The translations under genes and the position numbers were made by a program. The notes below the pieces were generated by a model. The model was not told the origin of the DNA and ran no database searches. It saw nothing but the letters and a program-made list of their open reading frames with translations. A DNA stretch of 64,000 nt. Source: Chondrus crispus. Lineage: Eukaryota; Rhodophyta; Florideophyceae; Gigartinales; Gigartinaceae. Each line of letters begins with the position of its first letter. The first letter of the stretch is position 1. Shown piece by piece: positions 10,907 to 20,035 of the stretch. The DNA lies in NCBI RefSeq assembly GCF_000350225.1, contig NW_005179120.1:1-64000 (forward strand), given 5' to 3'.

Positions 10907-12449
10907 CTATACTACTTCATATTTGCCAAACATCACTACCACGACAGCGAGATGCGTGCTATTCACGCCGATGTCGAAAAGCTTCTCCGTGAAACCAGCA
11001 ATTCCATCCTCAGTGATAACCTCGTAGAAGCGGTACTTCCTGACAGGTTTAACGAGACACTCAATCATAATCTCAGTACGCACAGATTTCAAACTAACAC
11101 GCTCTTCTCCAGAGTTGTCTTCAGAATCCGTCCCATCGTTTCCAACCTTCATTGATCTGTACACATCCCAGTCCGCATCGTCCACCCCAAACGTGTCCTC
11201 CTCCACATTTTTCTTTTCACGCCCTCTCCCTCGTCCCCTCCCCTGGCCCCTCCTTCTTCCCTTCCCACTTCCTCTCTCGCGCCCCTTTGAGTTCCCTCGC
11301 CCTGGGTCTTCGTCGAAACCTGCATTGCTTCCTGCTTGTTGTGCCAACAACCTCATTCGTTCCTTTGCAGCCTGCCACCGCCGATCCCACCTCGCTTCGC
11401 GCGCGGCGTCCTTTCGATTTAAACGCTCAGCTAGCTCATCTCGCTCCGTTCGCAGTTCGGTCAGATACTCTTGTGGCCTCTCCATGCGCATCTTCTCTAT
11501 ATCCTCGGCCTTCCTCTACGCTTCCGCCTTCGCCGCGAGCTTGACCCTTTTCCCCCGTAACCGTGCTTCCGTAGCCCCGCAAAGCGCGCGCTCGTGCCGC
11601 TTTTGCTTGAGTTACGGCGCGCTCAGCTCTGACATCGACAGAAGCTCGTCTGCTCGTACGCGCTTCCACCACGCCACCTCCGCTGCCCTTGCCTTTCCCG
11701 CGCTCAATTTGGCACGTTCGTCATCCACGAGCAGCTGCCGCTTGTCGATCTCTTGGTTCAGCGCTGTCGACGATTCCCACTGTCCGACGCACATGGAAAT
11801 GTAGTACTTGTCCTCATCTATATCCCTCATATCTTCAATACACAACCTCCTCCAGTGTATACGATGTATCCACTGGCTCTGCCTCTGTCCCCGACACATC
11901 CTTATACCTTCCGCCGGCTCTTGACATCTTCCACCGTGTCCACCGGCTCTGCTTCTGTCCCCGACACATCCTTATCCCTTCCGCCGGCTCTTGAATTCTT
12001 TTTATCCTGCATTAACTTCTTCAACCTCCTCCCATTATCAATTCTCGCCTGCTCCTCCGCGCTCGTCGCCGGCTCATCACTCGCCTCCCCAGTTTCCACC
12101 TTGACTGTCTTTGACACTTCGTCAAAGTTATCTGGTTCCTCTCTAATTTTCTTCCACTCGGCATCATAGCATGGCGCATGCGGGCGACATACGGTGGGGT
12201 TTGTAAGATTGGCATGGAGGAGCCTGAGAAGGCGGCCACAATGTGGACGACCCGAGATCGAAGATGAAGTCTTGCGAGTTGAGATGAGAGGGCGGGGCGC
12301 GGGGCGCGGTAGGCAGAGGGGACGGTGAAGGGGGGTGGAGGAGGGTCCATCAGATACACATCAGGGGGTAGGCGGATGACCTCTTTTTGCTCGACCATGG
12401 CGGGGGATGTGCGTGGTATTTGGGGTAAGTCGGCAGGGTTGCGCACCAC
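10907..12449 (-). pseudogene. ARP5: ARP5-like (INO80 complex actin-related protein) pseudogene
   Basis: ARP5 is a nuclear actin-related subunit of the INO80 chromatin remodeller. Read leftward, a short N-terminal piece holds the actin phosphate-loop motif (DFIFDLGSST at 12246-12272, then in another frame AAFSGSSMPILQTPP). The sequence then jumps to the ARP5-specific insertion: EEQARIDNGRRLKKLMQDKK, then IEDMRDIDEDKYYISM with ALNQEIDK, then YLTELRTERDELAERL, and finally DDADWDVYRSMK, the acidic signature near the end of the insertion. Most of the actin fold is absent, including the part between the phosphate loop and the insertion. Several frame changes and an in-frame TAG (just before RKAEDIEKM, near 11510) show decay. 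The last 60 residues (to 10907) do not match ARP5 clearly. I am fairly sure of the family and sure it cannot make a full ARP5. Confidence 0.75.
11869..11993. repeat. Tandem 70-base duplication inside ARP5 pseudogene
   Basis: TCCACTGGCTCT (11869) and TCCACCGGCTCT (11939) start two copies. Both continue through GTCCCCGACACATCCTTA to CCGCCGGCTCTTGA. Seventy is not a multiple of three, so the duplication also shifts the reading frame. Confidence 0.85.
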
Positions 12450-12627
12450 TTCGGAATCTGGTTGCCGAGAGAAAGGACGGGACGAAGCCCCGTTTGTCCT
12501 TTGGTGACTTCGGGAAACAAAACTTGGGGGTCTTGCCTGCCACGTGTAAAAAAAGACGAGCGTGCTTTTTCATGACGAATTCATAGTGACAGGAAGCCTT
12601 TCCCAAGGCTCAGACTACTGTACCGAA

Positions 12628-14016
12628 ATGCAGTCTCTGGTACCTGGGATACTAATTGAGGTCCTCTGGGACATCGAATTAACCAAAGGGGAAGGACGAA
12701 GGCGAGGTGAGAGAACGCTTGCATCCGTCTGGTGGCGGGCAGAGTTAGTAACTAAGGAAGTGGTCGAGGGAAGAGTGAAAGGGAAACTGAAATACGTGGC
12801 AAGGGAGGGGTTCGATGAACAACAAGCGATGGTGTGGATTCTTCCTGATTATATTCGCTTGGTGGAAGATGACGCCACTCAGTTGCGGTGGCGTTACTAT
12901 GAGTGCTCAGAACAGGTGAGCTATGAAACAGACGGAGAAAATTTTATTCGCCAGAGCGAAAATGGAGTTGGTGATGGGGAGGCGGTACAAAATTTGCGAA
13001 TGTATAGCGTGGAGGGGAAAGTGGCTACGCTTATATCTCGAGTTGAAGAAATCGAGCGCATGGTTGTTGGCCAGTTTCAATTCTTTTCTCGGATCGGGTC
13101 TGGATCAACGGCAGAACGGCAATGTGCACGTCTCCTAAATACTTTGAGACAGAAAACATTGGTACTCATCCAGAAGCCGGTACCAAACTTCAAACCGCGA
13201 CAAGGGGATACAGAGCAGGACACACACTACGAAGAGAGCTCTACCGGAAGCATTCGTTCAGTGGTAGACTGCACCTTGGAAGAGTATGAGAACTTGGCCC
13301 GCGCTGTTCATTCGTTGTCCGATTCTGCCCAGTTCAAGCCCTCGTTCCAGGAAACCCAGTCTCTCGCAGCGTGCACCGAGCTCGCAGAGATAATTTTCCC
13401 ATCATGCAAAGATTTGTGCATAGTTATTGGCATAAACTCTGTCGCGGACATGAGAAATATTGTGCGACGGAGGAAAGGAGGAGGAAAAGAAGGAACCGTG
13501 CATGAAGCAATTCGCATTATGGGGCTGTATGTCGCAGATGAGACCGATGAGAATTCGGCGGCGGCACTGCTGGTGGGAACATGTATGCCATACGTTCGTC
13601 GCAAGGAGACGGTCGATGCCCTTGTCCGAAAGAGCCGAGATTTCGATTTTCGAAGAATGTCGTACACTCACCCTCTCTCATGTTCATCACTTCAAGCAGT
13701 TGACCTTGTAAGCAAGGTTTTCGCGGCAAGGCTTTCAGCCACACCGGGCGAGGTGTCGGAGGACGAGGCTGTAAAGACTGTTTTCTCGGAGTTGAAAACG
13801 TTCTCTTTCCGGTGGCGTCCGATGGTTCCCCCGAACAGTCGATTCTGGAGTACAGCTACATCCGTTTCTGAACACGTTTGCGGGTCTCTCGAAGTTGAGC
13901 TCCCCTCCTTCATTATTAGAGGCTTTCAGGCCGTGTCCGAAGTCAGCTATTTGGTTACAGATGAGTACTTGACGCACGTATTTTGTACAAAGGGTCAACC
14001 ACACATGAGCACCTAG
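12628..14016 (+). CDS. Unknown 462-residue protein, possible Tudor-like N-terminal domain
   Basis: I chose the first ATG (12628, MQSLVPG); the frame is open a little upstream but only with non-ATG codons. Residues about 5-90 alternate hydrophobic and charged strands: GILIEVLWDIELTKGEG, ASVWWRAELVTKEVV, KYVAREGFDEQQAMVWI and ATQLRWRYYE. This pattern (WWxAEV, a Y/F strand, an LRWR ending) is what small Tudor/Agenet-like barrels show, but the match is by pattern only. The middle is a coiled-coil-like helix (ISRVEEIERMVVGQF). The C-terminal half is helical, with an IFPSCKDLCIVIG block and a RRRKGGGKEG loop. There is no signal peptide or membrane helix. It lies intact among broken gene pieces, so it may be a real host gene or an accessory gene of a mobile element. 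Confidence 0.6.
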   Translation: MQSLVPGILIEVLWDIELTKGEGRRRGERTLASVWWRAELVTKEVVEGRVKGKLKYVAREGFDEQQAMVWILPDYIRLVEDDATQLRWRYYECSEQVSYETDGENFIRQSENGVGDGEAVQNLRMYSVEGKVATLISRVEEIERMVVGQFQFFSRIGSGSTAERQCARLLNTLRQKTLVLIQKPVPNFKPRQGDTEQDTHYEESSTGSIRSVVDCTLEEYENLARAVHSLSDSAQFKPSFQETQSLAACTELAEIIFPSCKDLCIVIGINSVADMRNIVRRRKGGGKEGTVHEAIRIMGLYVADETDENSAAALLVGTCMPYVRRKETVDALVRKSRDFDFRRMSYTHPLSCSSLQAVDLVSKVFAARLSATPGEVSEDEAVKTVFSELKTFSFRWRPMVPPNSRFWSTATSVSEHVCGSLEVELPSFIIRGFQAVSEVSYLVTDEYLTHVFCTKGQPHMST

Positions 14017-14030
14017 TCACGTATGGCGCT

Positions 14031-14095
14031 ATATCTAATCCGCGCCTCAGAAAGCGCACCTAGGTGGCGCGCTTTCTGAGGCGCGGCTTAGATAT
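14031..14095. other. 27-base inverted repeat that copies SHMT coding sequence
   Basis: The arms 14031-14057 and 14069-14095 match with one mismatch around an 11-base loop containing ACCTAGGT. The right arm is SHMT coding sequence (reading ARFLRRGLDI). The left arm is its reverse copy, and the loop supplies a TAG directly before the remaining SHMT codons. Confidence 0.85.
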
Positions 14096-14246
14096 TGGCC
14101 TGGAGATTCAGAAGGTCACCGGGAAGAAGCTCGTCGACTTTGAGCCGGCGCTTGAAGGGAACCAGGAGCTGGAACAGCTGAGAGAGGAGGTCGAAGAGTT
14201 TGCGTCCAAGTTTAGTATGCCGGGCGTTGATCCCGAGGCCGCGTAG
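14064..14246 (+). pseudogene. SHMT: Serine hydroxymethyltransferase C-terminal fragment
   Basis: SHMT is the pyridoxal-phosphate enzyme that interconverts serine and glycine and charges tetrahydrofolate. Only the last 60 codons remain. The helix FLRRGLDIGLEIQKVTGKK, then LREEVEEFASKFSMPG, then a natural stop match the family C-terminus, including the terminal PMPG-like motif. The frame is cut on the left by a TAG at 14061-14063 in the loop of the inverted repeat. No catalytic residues are present. The preserved frame suggests a recent loss. Confidence 0.85.
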
Positions 14247-14889
14247 AGCGGGGGTGGTGTGCGGTTTTTAAAGTTGCCACTCGTTGCTCGCCCTGGCTCG
14301 AGTTGGATTCAGTTTTGGTGGTAAATGTGTGAATTTGCTCCGCGGCTATTGAGTTTAAGCTGTTTTTCGTCGTGGCTAGTACTGCACGGTAGGGGGTTTG
14401 TACCAACAAGCCAATGTTTGATTCTGAGCGGGAGGTCGCGCAGGTGTGTAGGGACGAGTTCGTTGGTCTCTCTACAAACTTGGGTGGAGGCGAGACTCTT
14501 GTAGTAACGTAGACTTAGTACGAGGCCACACTCAAAACATGCAACCTGAGGGTTGGAATAGCCTCGAGCCCGCTGTCGAAATGAAACGATTTATTTAGAG
14601 ACGCCTCGGTGTCCCAAGTACTAAGCCCATTTGGACTATTACTGTTGTGGCAAGGGAGTACGTCTACATGCTACAATGCAATCACTGTGAACACGCTGTC
14701 ATTGGTTTTCAAAGCCAAAGAGTGGTTGCTGGGCACTAAGAATTTTATTATTATGATTGATCACATGGCAGTGGAGATACTGTATCACGTAAGATAAGTT
14801 GCCTCGCACGACAGCACAAACAAAGTTATGGATGAGCACACCAACAAGACGAGCACGACGGCCTGTGCGTCCGTCTGAAAGATGCCTTG
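14247..14889. other. Spacer between SHMT and TMEM62 fragments
   Basis: I see no gene. The first part is probably the old SHMT trailer. A short frame from ATG 14828 (MDEHTNKTSTTACASV, then stop) lies just ahead of the TMEM62 piece and could be its decayed start. Confidence 0.4.
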
Positions 14890-15686
14890 CGCCAAGCCAA
14901 TTCACTCAAGACACTGCCCGCAATTACGCACGCTCCGCGAACCATTCTCAACCGCGAGCTTCGCGCCGCCGCCATCCTCAGCATCCCCAAATGCATCTTC
15001 TTCATAATATTTCTGGCCCTCCTCCTGGAGTATGGCGGCCATCGCTACGCCCATCTCTTCGTCAATCCCTTCTGCAAAATCCCCCCTTCTCACACCCCCG
15101 CCGCGAGGCCCCCTGTCACTGTGCTACTACACATCTCCGATCTCCACGTCAACGACATAGACGACGGCTCCGCCAAGCGCAACTTGCGCCGCTTCCAGAA
15201 CGACATCCTCCCGCGCTGGGCGCCTTTAGCCAGCGCCGTGCTCGTCTCTGGCGATCTCGTCAACGCCGTCGCCTCGCGTCGTTATTTATTCGGTGGCCGC
15301 AGCGCGCAGCTCGCCACCGAATGGGGATGGCTGAAGGAGTACGCCGCCCAGGTGAACAAGTCCGTGCCCTGGCTGACCGTCCACGGGAATCACGACACGT
15401 TTGGTACCTCTGTGCAGCAAAACCCGTACGTGGATACATGCGCTGCCACGAACGAACCAGTCCAGATGACTAGGTTCAGGGGGAACCGCGAGGCTGCTGA
15501 TGTGTTTGCGCTTGATTGCACGCTAGAGAAACCGCTTCACCGCCCGCTCAACTTTTTCGGTGATGGGCGACGCGCGGCCGCGGCCCTGAATGAAGCGCTC
15601 TCTGAGGTGAATTCGAATGGGGATGCGGGGATGGCTCTGGGGGTTGGGCACTTCCCAACGGCGGTAATGGCGGGAGGGAGAGGTGT
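14890..15686 (+). pseudogene. TMEM62: TMEM62-like membrane phosphoesterase, front half only
   Basis: TMEM62 proteins carry a calcineurin-like metallophosphoesterase domain ahead of several membrane helices. This frame has an N-terminal membrane helix (AILSIPKCIFFIIFLALLLE), then the metal-binding motifs LLHISDLHVND, VLVSGDLVNA and LTVHGNHDTFG. VFALDCTL, RPLNFFGDGR and ALGVGHFPTAVM follow in the TMEM62 order. It has no in-frame ATG near the start. It loses homology at about 15685, where an unrelated minus-strand fragment begins, and stops at 15720. The CGHLH motif and everything after it are missing; a matching back half lies at 23233-24060 on the other strand. Confidence 0.75.
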
Positions 15687-15818
15687 CAACCTGAGCAGCA
15701 ATTCAAGAATAGATGCGTAGTTCTTCATGACTTTGCCTTCTCTGACAGATGTATCAAACTGGGTCTTGGTGCGGTCATGCAAGGCTGCATAGAAGTCGCG
15801 CTCTTCTGGAGAGGGTAT
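15687..15818 (-). pseudogene. HLTF/RAD5/RAD16-type SNF2 helicase fragment
   Basis: Read leftward, 44 codons give PSPEERDFYAALHDRTKTQ, then FDTSVREGKV and MKNYASILELLLRL. This is the conserved linker between the two helicase lobes of SNF2 proteins with an inserted RING finger (HLTF, RAD5, RAD16), just ahead of the RLRQ motif. Both ends stop abruptly at unrelated genes: the TMEM62 front half on one side and the GST-like piece on the other. The fragment has no helicase motif and cannot act alone. The family is well supported and the subfamily is not. Confidence 0.7.
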
Positions 15819-16737
15819 CAAGCTACTCGAGCACGTCTTCACCGGCTCGTGGCTCGGCGCCCTGCGAGGCGCCATGTCTAGCCCCGGGAGAGGCCTGGAA
15901 CCGGTCAACCACACCCTCAATCTCATCGAGACCTGCCTCGGCGACTTTGAGGGCTCCTTCTTTTACCCGGGCCCGGAGCCCTCGTTCGTCGACATCTCTG
16001 TAAGTCCTCATCACCTTTGTCCTCGCTTATTTTGCTTCTCCAAACAATGCCCGCCTGATCCTAACACCCCTTCCTCCCCAGCCACGATCTTCGAGCGCGC
16101 GCGCTCCTCTCTCAAGTTCTGGCGCAACCTGGAGCTAGCCGACGGCCGCCCGAACCTATGCCGCTGGTTTGCCGCGCGGGACGCCTGGGAGCTCGCCACG
16201 TACCTGCAGAGCGACGACTGAACCCACATCGGCGACCTGCCGCCGCAGATCGGTCCGGTGTCCTTCCTGCGCACGCGGAGCCCGGTGTCGCTGGCCGTCG
16301 AGACGGCCCGCAGCAAGCACGTGCTCAACGATGGCCATGAGGGCGCCCAACACCGTAAGCAGGCCGCCAACGCCATCTGCCGCAACCACGCCGCTGTCAC
16401 GAAGGACGCCATGCGCGGCGTCAAGGGATGCCCGGACGAGTTTCATAGCGTCACGGACTTTGCTTTCAGGGTGCTTAGCGAGGTCGTGTTGGACCCGTCT
16501 AAGCTGGAGGAGGCGGAGATCCGGGTTAGGGAGACTGTTAAGACCGAAGAATGGGTCATGCTTGGACATGCTCTTCGGTTTGAACGAGTGAGATGCTGCT
16601 CGGAAAAAGTTGGGGGATACATGGTGGTGCAATTGGTTCATTCATTGGGTGACTATGGAGGTAGGATAAACTATATCGGTTCCGCCCTGTTCACTCTTGC
16701 CGACATGAGCAGCCGAAATGATTTTTTCGAATGCTGA
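15808..16737 (+). pseudogene. Glutathione S-transferase-like protein, 5'-cut and broken
   Basis: The piece starts inside a gene with GIKLLEHVFTGSWLGAL, then RGLEPVNHTLNLIE, DFEGSFFYPGPEPSFVDIS, an intron, TIFERARSSLKFWRNLEL, FAARDAWELATYLQSDD and THIGDLPPQIGP. The ERAR..L.FW, W/F-FAARD and SDxYTHxxDLPPQ order is that of the C-terminal all-helical domain of a GST-like family common in algae. A TGA (16219-16221) replaces the expected Tyr before THIGDLPPQ, and the frame across the intron is not preserved. Homology ends near 16545, though the frame runs to 16737. The thioredoxin-like half with the glutathione site is missing. Confidence 0.65.
16000..16081 (+). other. Retained 82-base intron in GST-like pseudogene
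   Basis: Begins GTAAGTCC, has CTAAC at 16061-16065 before a C/T-rich tract and ends CCCCAG. Its presence shows that the fragment came from genomic DNA and not from an mRNA copy. Confidence 0.75.
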
Positions 16738-16933
16738 TCGCACCCATCATGCGATTTTCCCGAGTGATGTCCTCCACTAGAACGAGCTCCGACTTTTTCA
16801 CCTGCTCTAATACTGCAGCTTCTGATAGTGAAGGCGTGCGATTGTTGGCATGCAGCTTAGCGCGTACTGCTGAACCCGTCTTGACACTGGTCGTGCAAAT
16901 CCGAACTTTACGTAACCTATCAGGGCAGAAATG
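16738..16933. other. Short spacer
   Basis: Nothing recognisable. It separates the GST-like remnant from the stop codon of the minus-strand 741-residue gene. Confidence 0.4.
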
Positions 16934-19159
16934 TTAGTCTAGCATTCCCGCCATATCATCATCGTCACTGTCGAAATCATCTTCCAAATCTTCTGTTTGA
17001 TGTCTCCACTCATTGGTGCCGCTTAGCACAGCGCTTTCGCTGCTGTCAATGTCTTGCGGTGCAGAAATGTTTAATCTGGCGAATGTCTCTTTGGAGATTT
17101 TCAACACCCCACTGATAACCTTCTCTTTCTCCGATCTACCCGGTAACATCTCTCGCAGCGTGATTTCGGGTATCAAAGATTGGCTCCTCTCACTTGTCAC
17201 GTCACCACTGACAGCTGTTGCCTCATCATGCGTTGCCGTTGTACCTGAAGGATTGTAGTTCGCCCGAACAGAGAACAATTGCCTCAGAAACCGAGCAATC
17301 CGATAGATTGTTCGAAGCATTGACGCATGTGATCCAAGAGTCATTTTCTCACCACAATGGCAATAGGCGCAGACGAAGCGCAGAGCAATTCGCAAGATGT
17401 TAATGTTGCACTTGATCTCTGTGACACGGTTTTCGCCGTTCGAACCACCAGTGACGGTGACCTGATAAGTCGCCTGTATCACCAGGTCTTTGCTTTCCGA
17501 CATAAGAGCAGCCAGAAGCTTCCGATTGGTGACGGATGTGTGTGTATCCCACCCTACAGTAGTGTCAGGGATCTCGGAAGCGGGGACGGATTCCGCATCA
17601 CTGTGCAAAAATCGAAAGGTGGGTGACGAGTGAGAGCGATGGAAAGAGTCATATTCACTCCAGTTAACCAGTAGAAAGAGGCCGCTCTCGAACATTTTGA
17701 CCTTTGAGCGATCCCGAGAGATTCTCAAACAGTCGTTAATAATAGTGACGATCCTCTTGCATATGAACAGATGTTTGCGCCTAGTCGGGCAGGAGGGATC
17801 CGGAGGTAACTCGGCCTTCACGCACTCGTGATGCATTCGCGCGGTGTGCAGCGTTTGCTTGTCCAAAACACCTGGTTGCAGCCAAGAAGGCTTCGTAGAA
17901 ACAGAAACATCAATTCCATTGCGGTCAGCATCCCTATCAATAAAGGCTTTGGTTGTTGTAAATTCTGCCGCATATGCTCGTATACTTTCGTCGGAGAGAT
18001 TTCTTGCGTTCATCACCGCACGTTTGGCTGTACTGAAGCGAAAACTTGCATGCTTTTTGCCCAGTCCGTGTTTGAATTCTGAACGAGATTTGTTATGTTT
18101 GAGCCCGAACAAGAGGACGCTGACGACACGCGATGTCATCCGGGGGTCATCCTGGTTATTGTGATAGACATCCATAAACGAAGATAGAGTCTGTGCAAGC
18201 GATCTTGACACGGTATCGGCGTTCACTGCCGCATTGATTTCGATAATAACTGTGGGGTTGTCTTTGAGAACGTCCTTTTCCAGGTTCTTAGTTGCACCTT
18301 TCCGAGACCCTCCCTGCACCCTTGATCGAGATGGTATTCGCGAACTACCTGCAGAGCTTTGAAGAATGAGGAGTTTGATGTCCTCTAAACTGGACGCCGT
18401 ATTGGCATTGCTTTTCACTAGGTCCGATAATGTGGCATTGCAGCTGGCCAGCTCTTCTGCCAACCTCTTGTGCATTGCCACTATGGATCGCTGCAACTCA
18501 GTGCTCTCAAGCGCGGATGAATTCGATCGGGGTGCGTGCAAGGTAGGGTTCGAACGTGCGGCAGGCTGTAACTCGGTGCTCTCAAGCGCAGATGAATTCG
18601 ACAGGGGTACCCGCGCAGTAGGGTTCGAACGTGTGGCCTCAGTCTGAGAGGGTCTTAGTCTTCGACGCTTCTCGGCGCTTCCAATTCCGGCCTGTAATGG
18701 CAATGGACGCCTCTTATGCGCGGACACTGTACGTCGCAGACCCATGTTTCCTTGTGCTTCTTTTTGGGGGCTGGATGATGGCGAAGCTATGACTTGGAAT
18801 GAAGGTCCCACAGAATCTGTCCGAAATCGCAAACGGGAAGATCTCCGCCGTGTCTTATCTGCACCCGAAGACGCTGGTGTGTGTGATTGAAGGGAAGAAG
18901 GTTCTGTAGTGTGAAGAGGTTGGCGCGGTGATGAAGGAGGCGACGACGTGTCTGGAGAAGGAGGTCGGTGAGATGCGAGAACGGCTGATTTCGCGCGAGG
19001 GGGTAACGAAGATCGCAGATTTGATGGAGGAGGACAAGTGGTGCGTTCGGAAGTCGAAATAGTTTCCTGGGGTGTGAGGAGTGCCTTCGAAGTTGAAGGG
19101 ATGTTTTCGGAACCACTATGCGTAAAACGCCGTACATACCGCCTGAAAGAATTGCCCAT
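16934..19159 (-). CDS. Unknown 741-residue protein, intact
   Basis: One uninterrupted frame; I use the ATG at 19159, one codon after an in-frame GTG. The first 250 residues are Ser/Pro/Arg-rich and disordered, with clusters such as KTRRRSSRLR and EKRRRLRP that could be nuclear localisation signals. A 25-residue unit (NSSALESTELQP-type) is doubled near residues 190-240. The rest is a folded, helix-rich region (ATKNLEKDVLKDNPTVIIEI, RRKHLFICKRIVTIINDCL, NILRIALRFVCAYCHCGEK). The last 20 residues are acidic (EDDFDSDDDD). There is no membrane helix or signal peptide. I recognise no family. A nuclear role is inferred from composition only; it could be an accessory protein of a mobile element. Intactness among decayed neighbours suggests selection or recent arrival. 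Confidence 0.65.
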   Translation of the reverse strand: MGNSFRRYVRRFTHSGSENIPSTSKALLTPQETISTSERTTCPPPSNLRSSLPPRAKSAVLASHRPPSPDTSSPPSSPRQPLHTTEPSSLQSHTPASSGADKTRRRSSRLRFRTDSVGPSFQVIASPSSSPQKEAQGNMGLRRTVSAHKRRPLPLQAGIGSAEKRRRLRPSQTEATRSNPTARVPLSNSSALESTELQPAARSNPTLHAPRSNSSALESTELQRSIVAMHKRLAEELASCNATLSDLVKSNANTASSLEDIKLLILQSSAGSSRIPSRSRVQGGSRKGATKNLEKDVLKDNPTVIIEINAAVNADTVSRSLAQTLSSFMDVYHNNQDDPRMTSRVVSVLLFGLKHNKSRSEFKHGLGKKHASFRFSTAKRAVMNARNLSDESIRAYAAEFTTTKAFIDRDADRNGIDVSVSTKPSWLQPGVLDKQTLHTARMHHECVKAELPPDPSCPTRRKHLFICKRIVTIINDCLRISRDRSKVKMFESGLFLLVNWSEYDSFHRSHSSPTFRFLHSDAESVPASEIPDTTVGWDTHTSVTNRKLLAALMSESKDLVIQATYQVTVTGGSNGENRVTEIKCNINILRIALRFVCAYCHCGEKMTLGSHASMLRTIYRIARFLRQLFSVRANYNPSGTTATHDEATAVSGDVTSERSQSLIPEITLREMLPGRSEKEKVISGVLKISKETFARLNISAPQDIDSSESAVLSGTNEWRHQTEDLEDDFDSDDDDMAGMLD
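18491..18640. repeat. 75-base in-frame tandem repeat in the 741-residue gene
   Basis: The copies 18491-18565 and 18566-18640 share ACTCxGTGCTCTCAAGCGC and GTAGGGTTCGAACGTG. The period equals 25 codons, so the frame is kept. Confidence 0.85.
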
Positions 19160-19276
19160 CACGTTGGGAAGCGCGGCAAACTCGAACTGCGACTGTTTGT
19201 GCAGATCACTTAACTGTTTCGCGGGAAAACATTTTTCAGAAGTATGTATTAGTTGATTGCAAAGACAGCTTCTACC

Positions 19277-20035
19277 ATGCCCGCCACTTCCACCATTCGC
19301 ACGCTGCGCCGCCCGCGCGCGCCACCCCCGGGGCCGATGTGCCGGCGCTGCGCGCCCGCGCCGGCCTTCGCGCTGCCGCCGCCGGTCTTGGCGGGCGTGC
19401 TGGCGGTGGTGTCCGTGTCGGTGACGCTGGCCTTCAACACACTTCTGCCGCCGCGCGCGCGCGTCTCGCTGCCGCGCCTAGCGCGCCGCCTGCGCCTGCT
19501 GCTGCCGCGCGCGTCGCGCCCCGCGTCGCGCCGCCCGCCGCCCGCGCCCGCCGCCGCGCGCCCGCCGCCCGACCCCGTGGCCCAGCTGGACGGGCTGCGC
19601 GCGCGCGCCGTGGCACAGCTGGACAACGAGCGCATCGCCTCGGCCGCGCGCCTCTCGCACGACGACTTCGTCACCCTGCCCGGCCTCCAGCGCCGCGAGC
19701 TGCTCGCCACCGCCTTCGCCGAGATCGCCAACGCCCCGCCGCACAAGCGAGCCCCGCCCGCGCACACGGTCGCGCCCGCCGTCGACGCTTCCACCCCCGC
19801 CGCAGGCGATGGCCGCGCCGCCGTCAGGCCGGCGCGCTTCTTCTGGAACGCCGCCGAGAGCGTCAACGGTCGCGCCGCCGCGCTCGGCTTCGTGCTTTGC
19901 TTCGCAAGGAAGGTTCTCGAGCCCGGACATCCGTCGCTTGTGGACCAGGTCGTCGATGTCGTCGTCCCTATCGCGCAGAAGACGCCCCCGTTTCTTGTCG
20001 CCGTCGTCGACCAGATCGTCGACTTGCTCACGTGA
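19277..20035 (+). CDS. One-helix light-harvesting-like (HLIP/OHP-type) protein
   Basis: The ATG at 19277 (ACCATGCC context) opens 252 codons. An Arg/Pro/Ala-rich N-terminus, plausible as a plastid transit peptide, is followed by a hydrophobic span (PVLAGVLAVVSVSVTLAF). A long Ala/Arg/Pro linker and a helical region (VAQLDGLRARAVAQLDNE) come next. Near the C-terminus, WNAAESVNGRAAALGFVL holds the Glu-x-x-Asn-Gly-Arg-x-A-x-x-G signature with which light-harvesting-like helices bind chlorophyll and pair by Arg-Glu bridges (E194, N197, R199). Only one such helix is present, as in HLIP/OHP photoprotective proteins, but this protein is much longer than usual. The gene is far more GC-rich than its neighbours and intact. 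The call rests on this one motif. Confidence 0.5.
   Translation: MPATSTIRTLRRPRAPPPGPMCRRCAPAPAFALPPPVLAGVLAVVSVSVTLAFNTLLPPRARVSLPRLARRLRLLLPRASRPASRRPPPAPAAARPPPDPVAQLDGLRARAVAQLDNERIASAARLSHDDFVTLPGLQRRELLATAFAEIANAPPHKRAPPAHTVAPAVDASTPAAGDGRAAVRPARFFWNAAESVNGRAAALGFVLCFARKVLEPGHPSLVDQVVDVVVPIAQKTPPFLVAVVDQIVDLLT

Noticed and set aside
10637-11155. 172-codon plus-strand frame opposite the ARP5 remnant
   Set aside because: The minus strand carries clear ARP5 motifs here; the plus frame has no domain.
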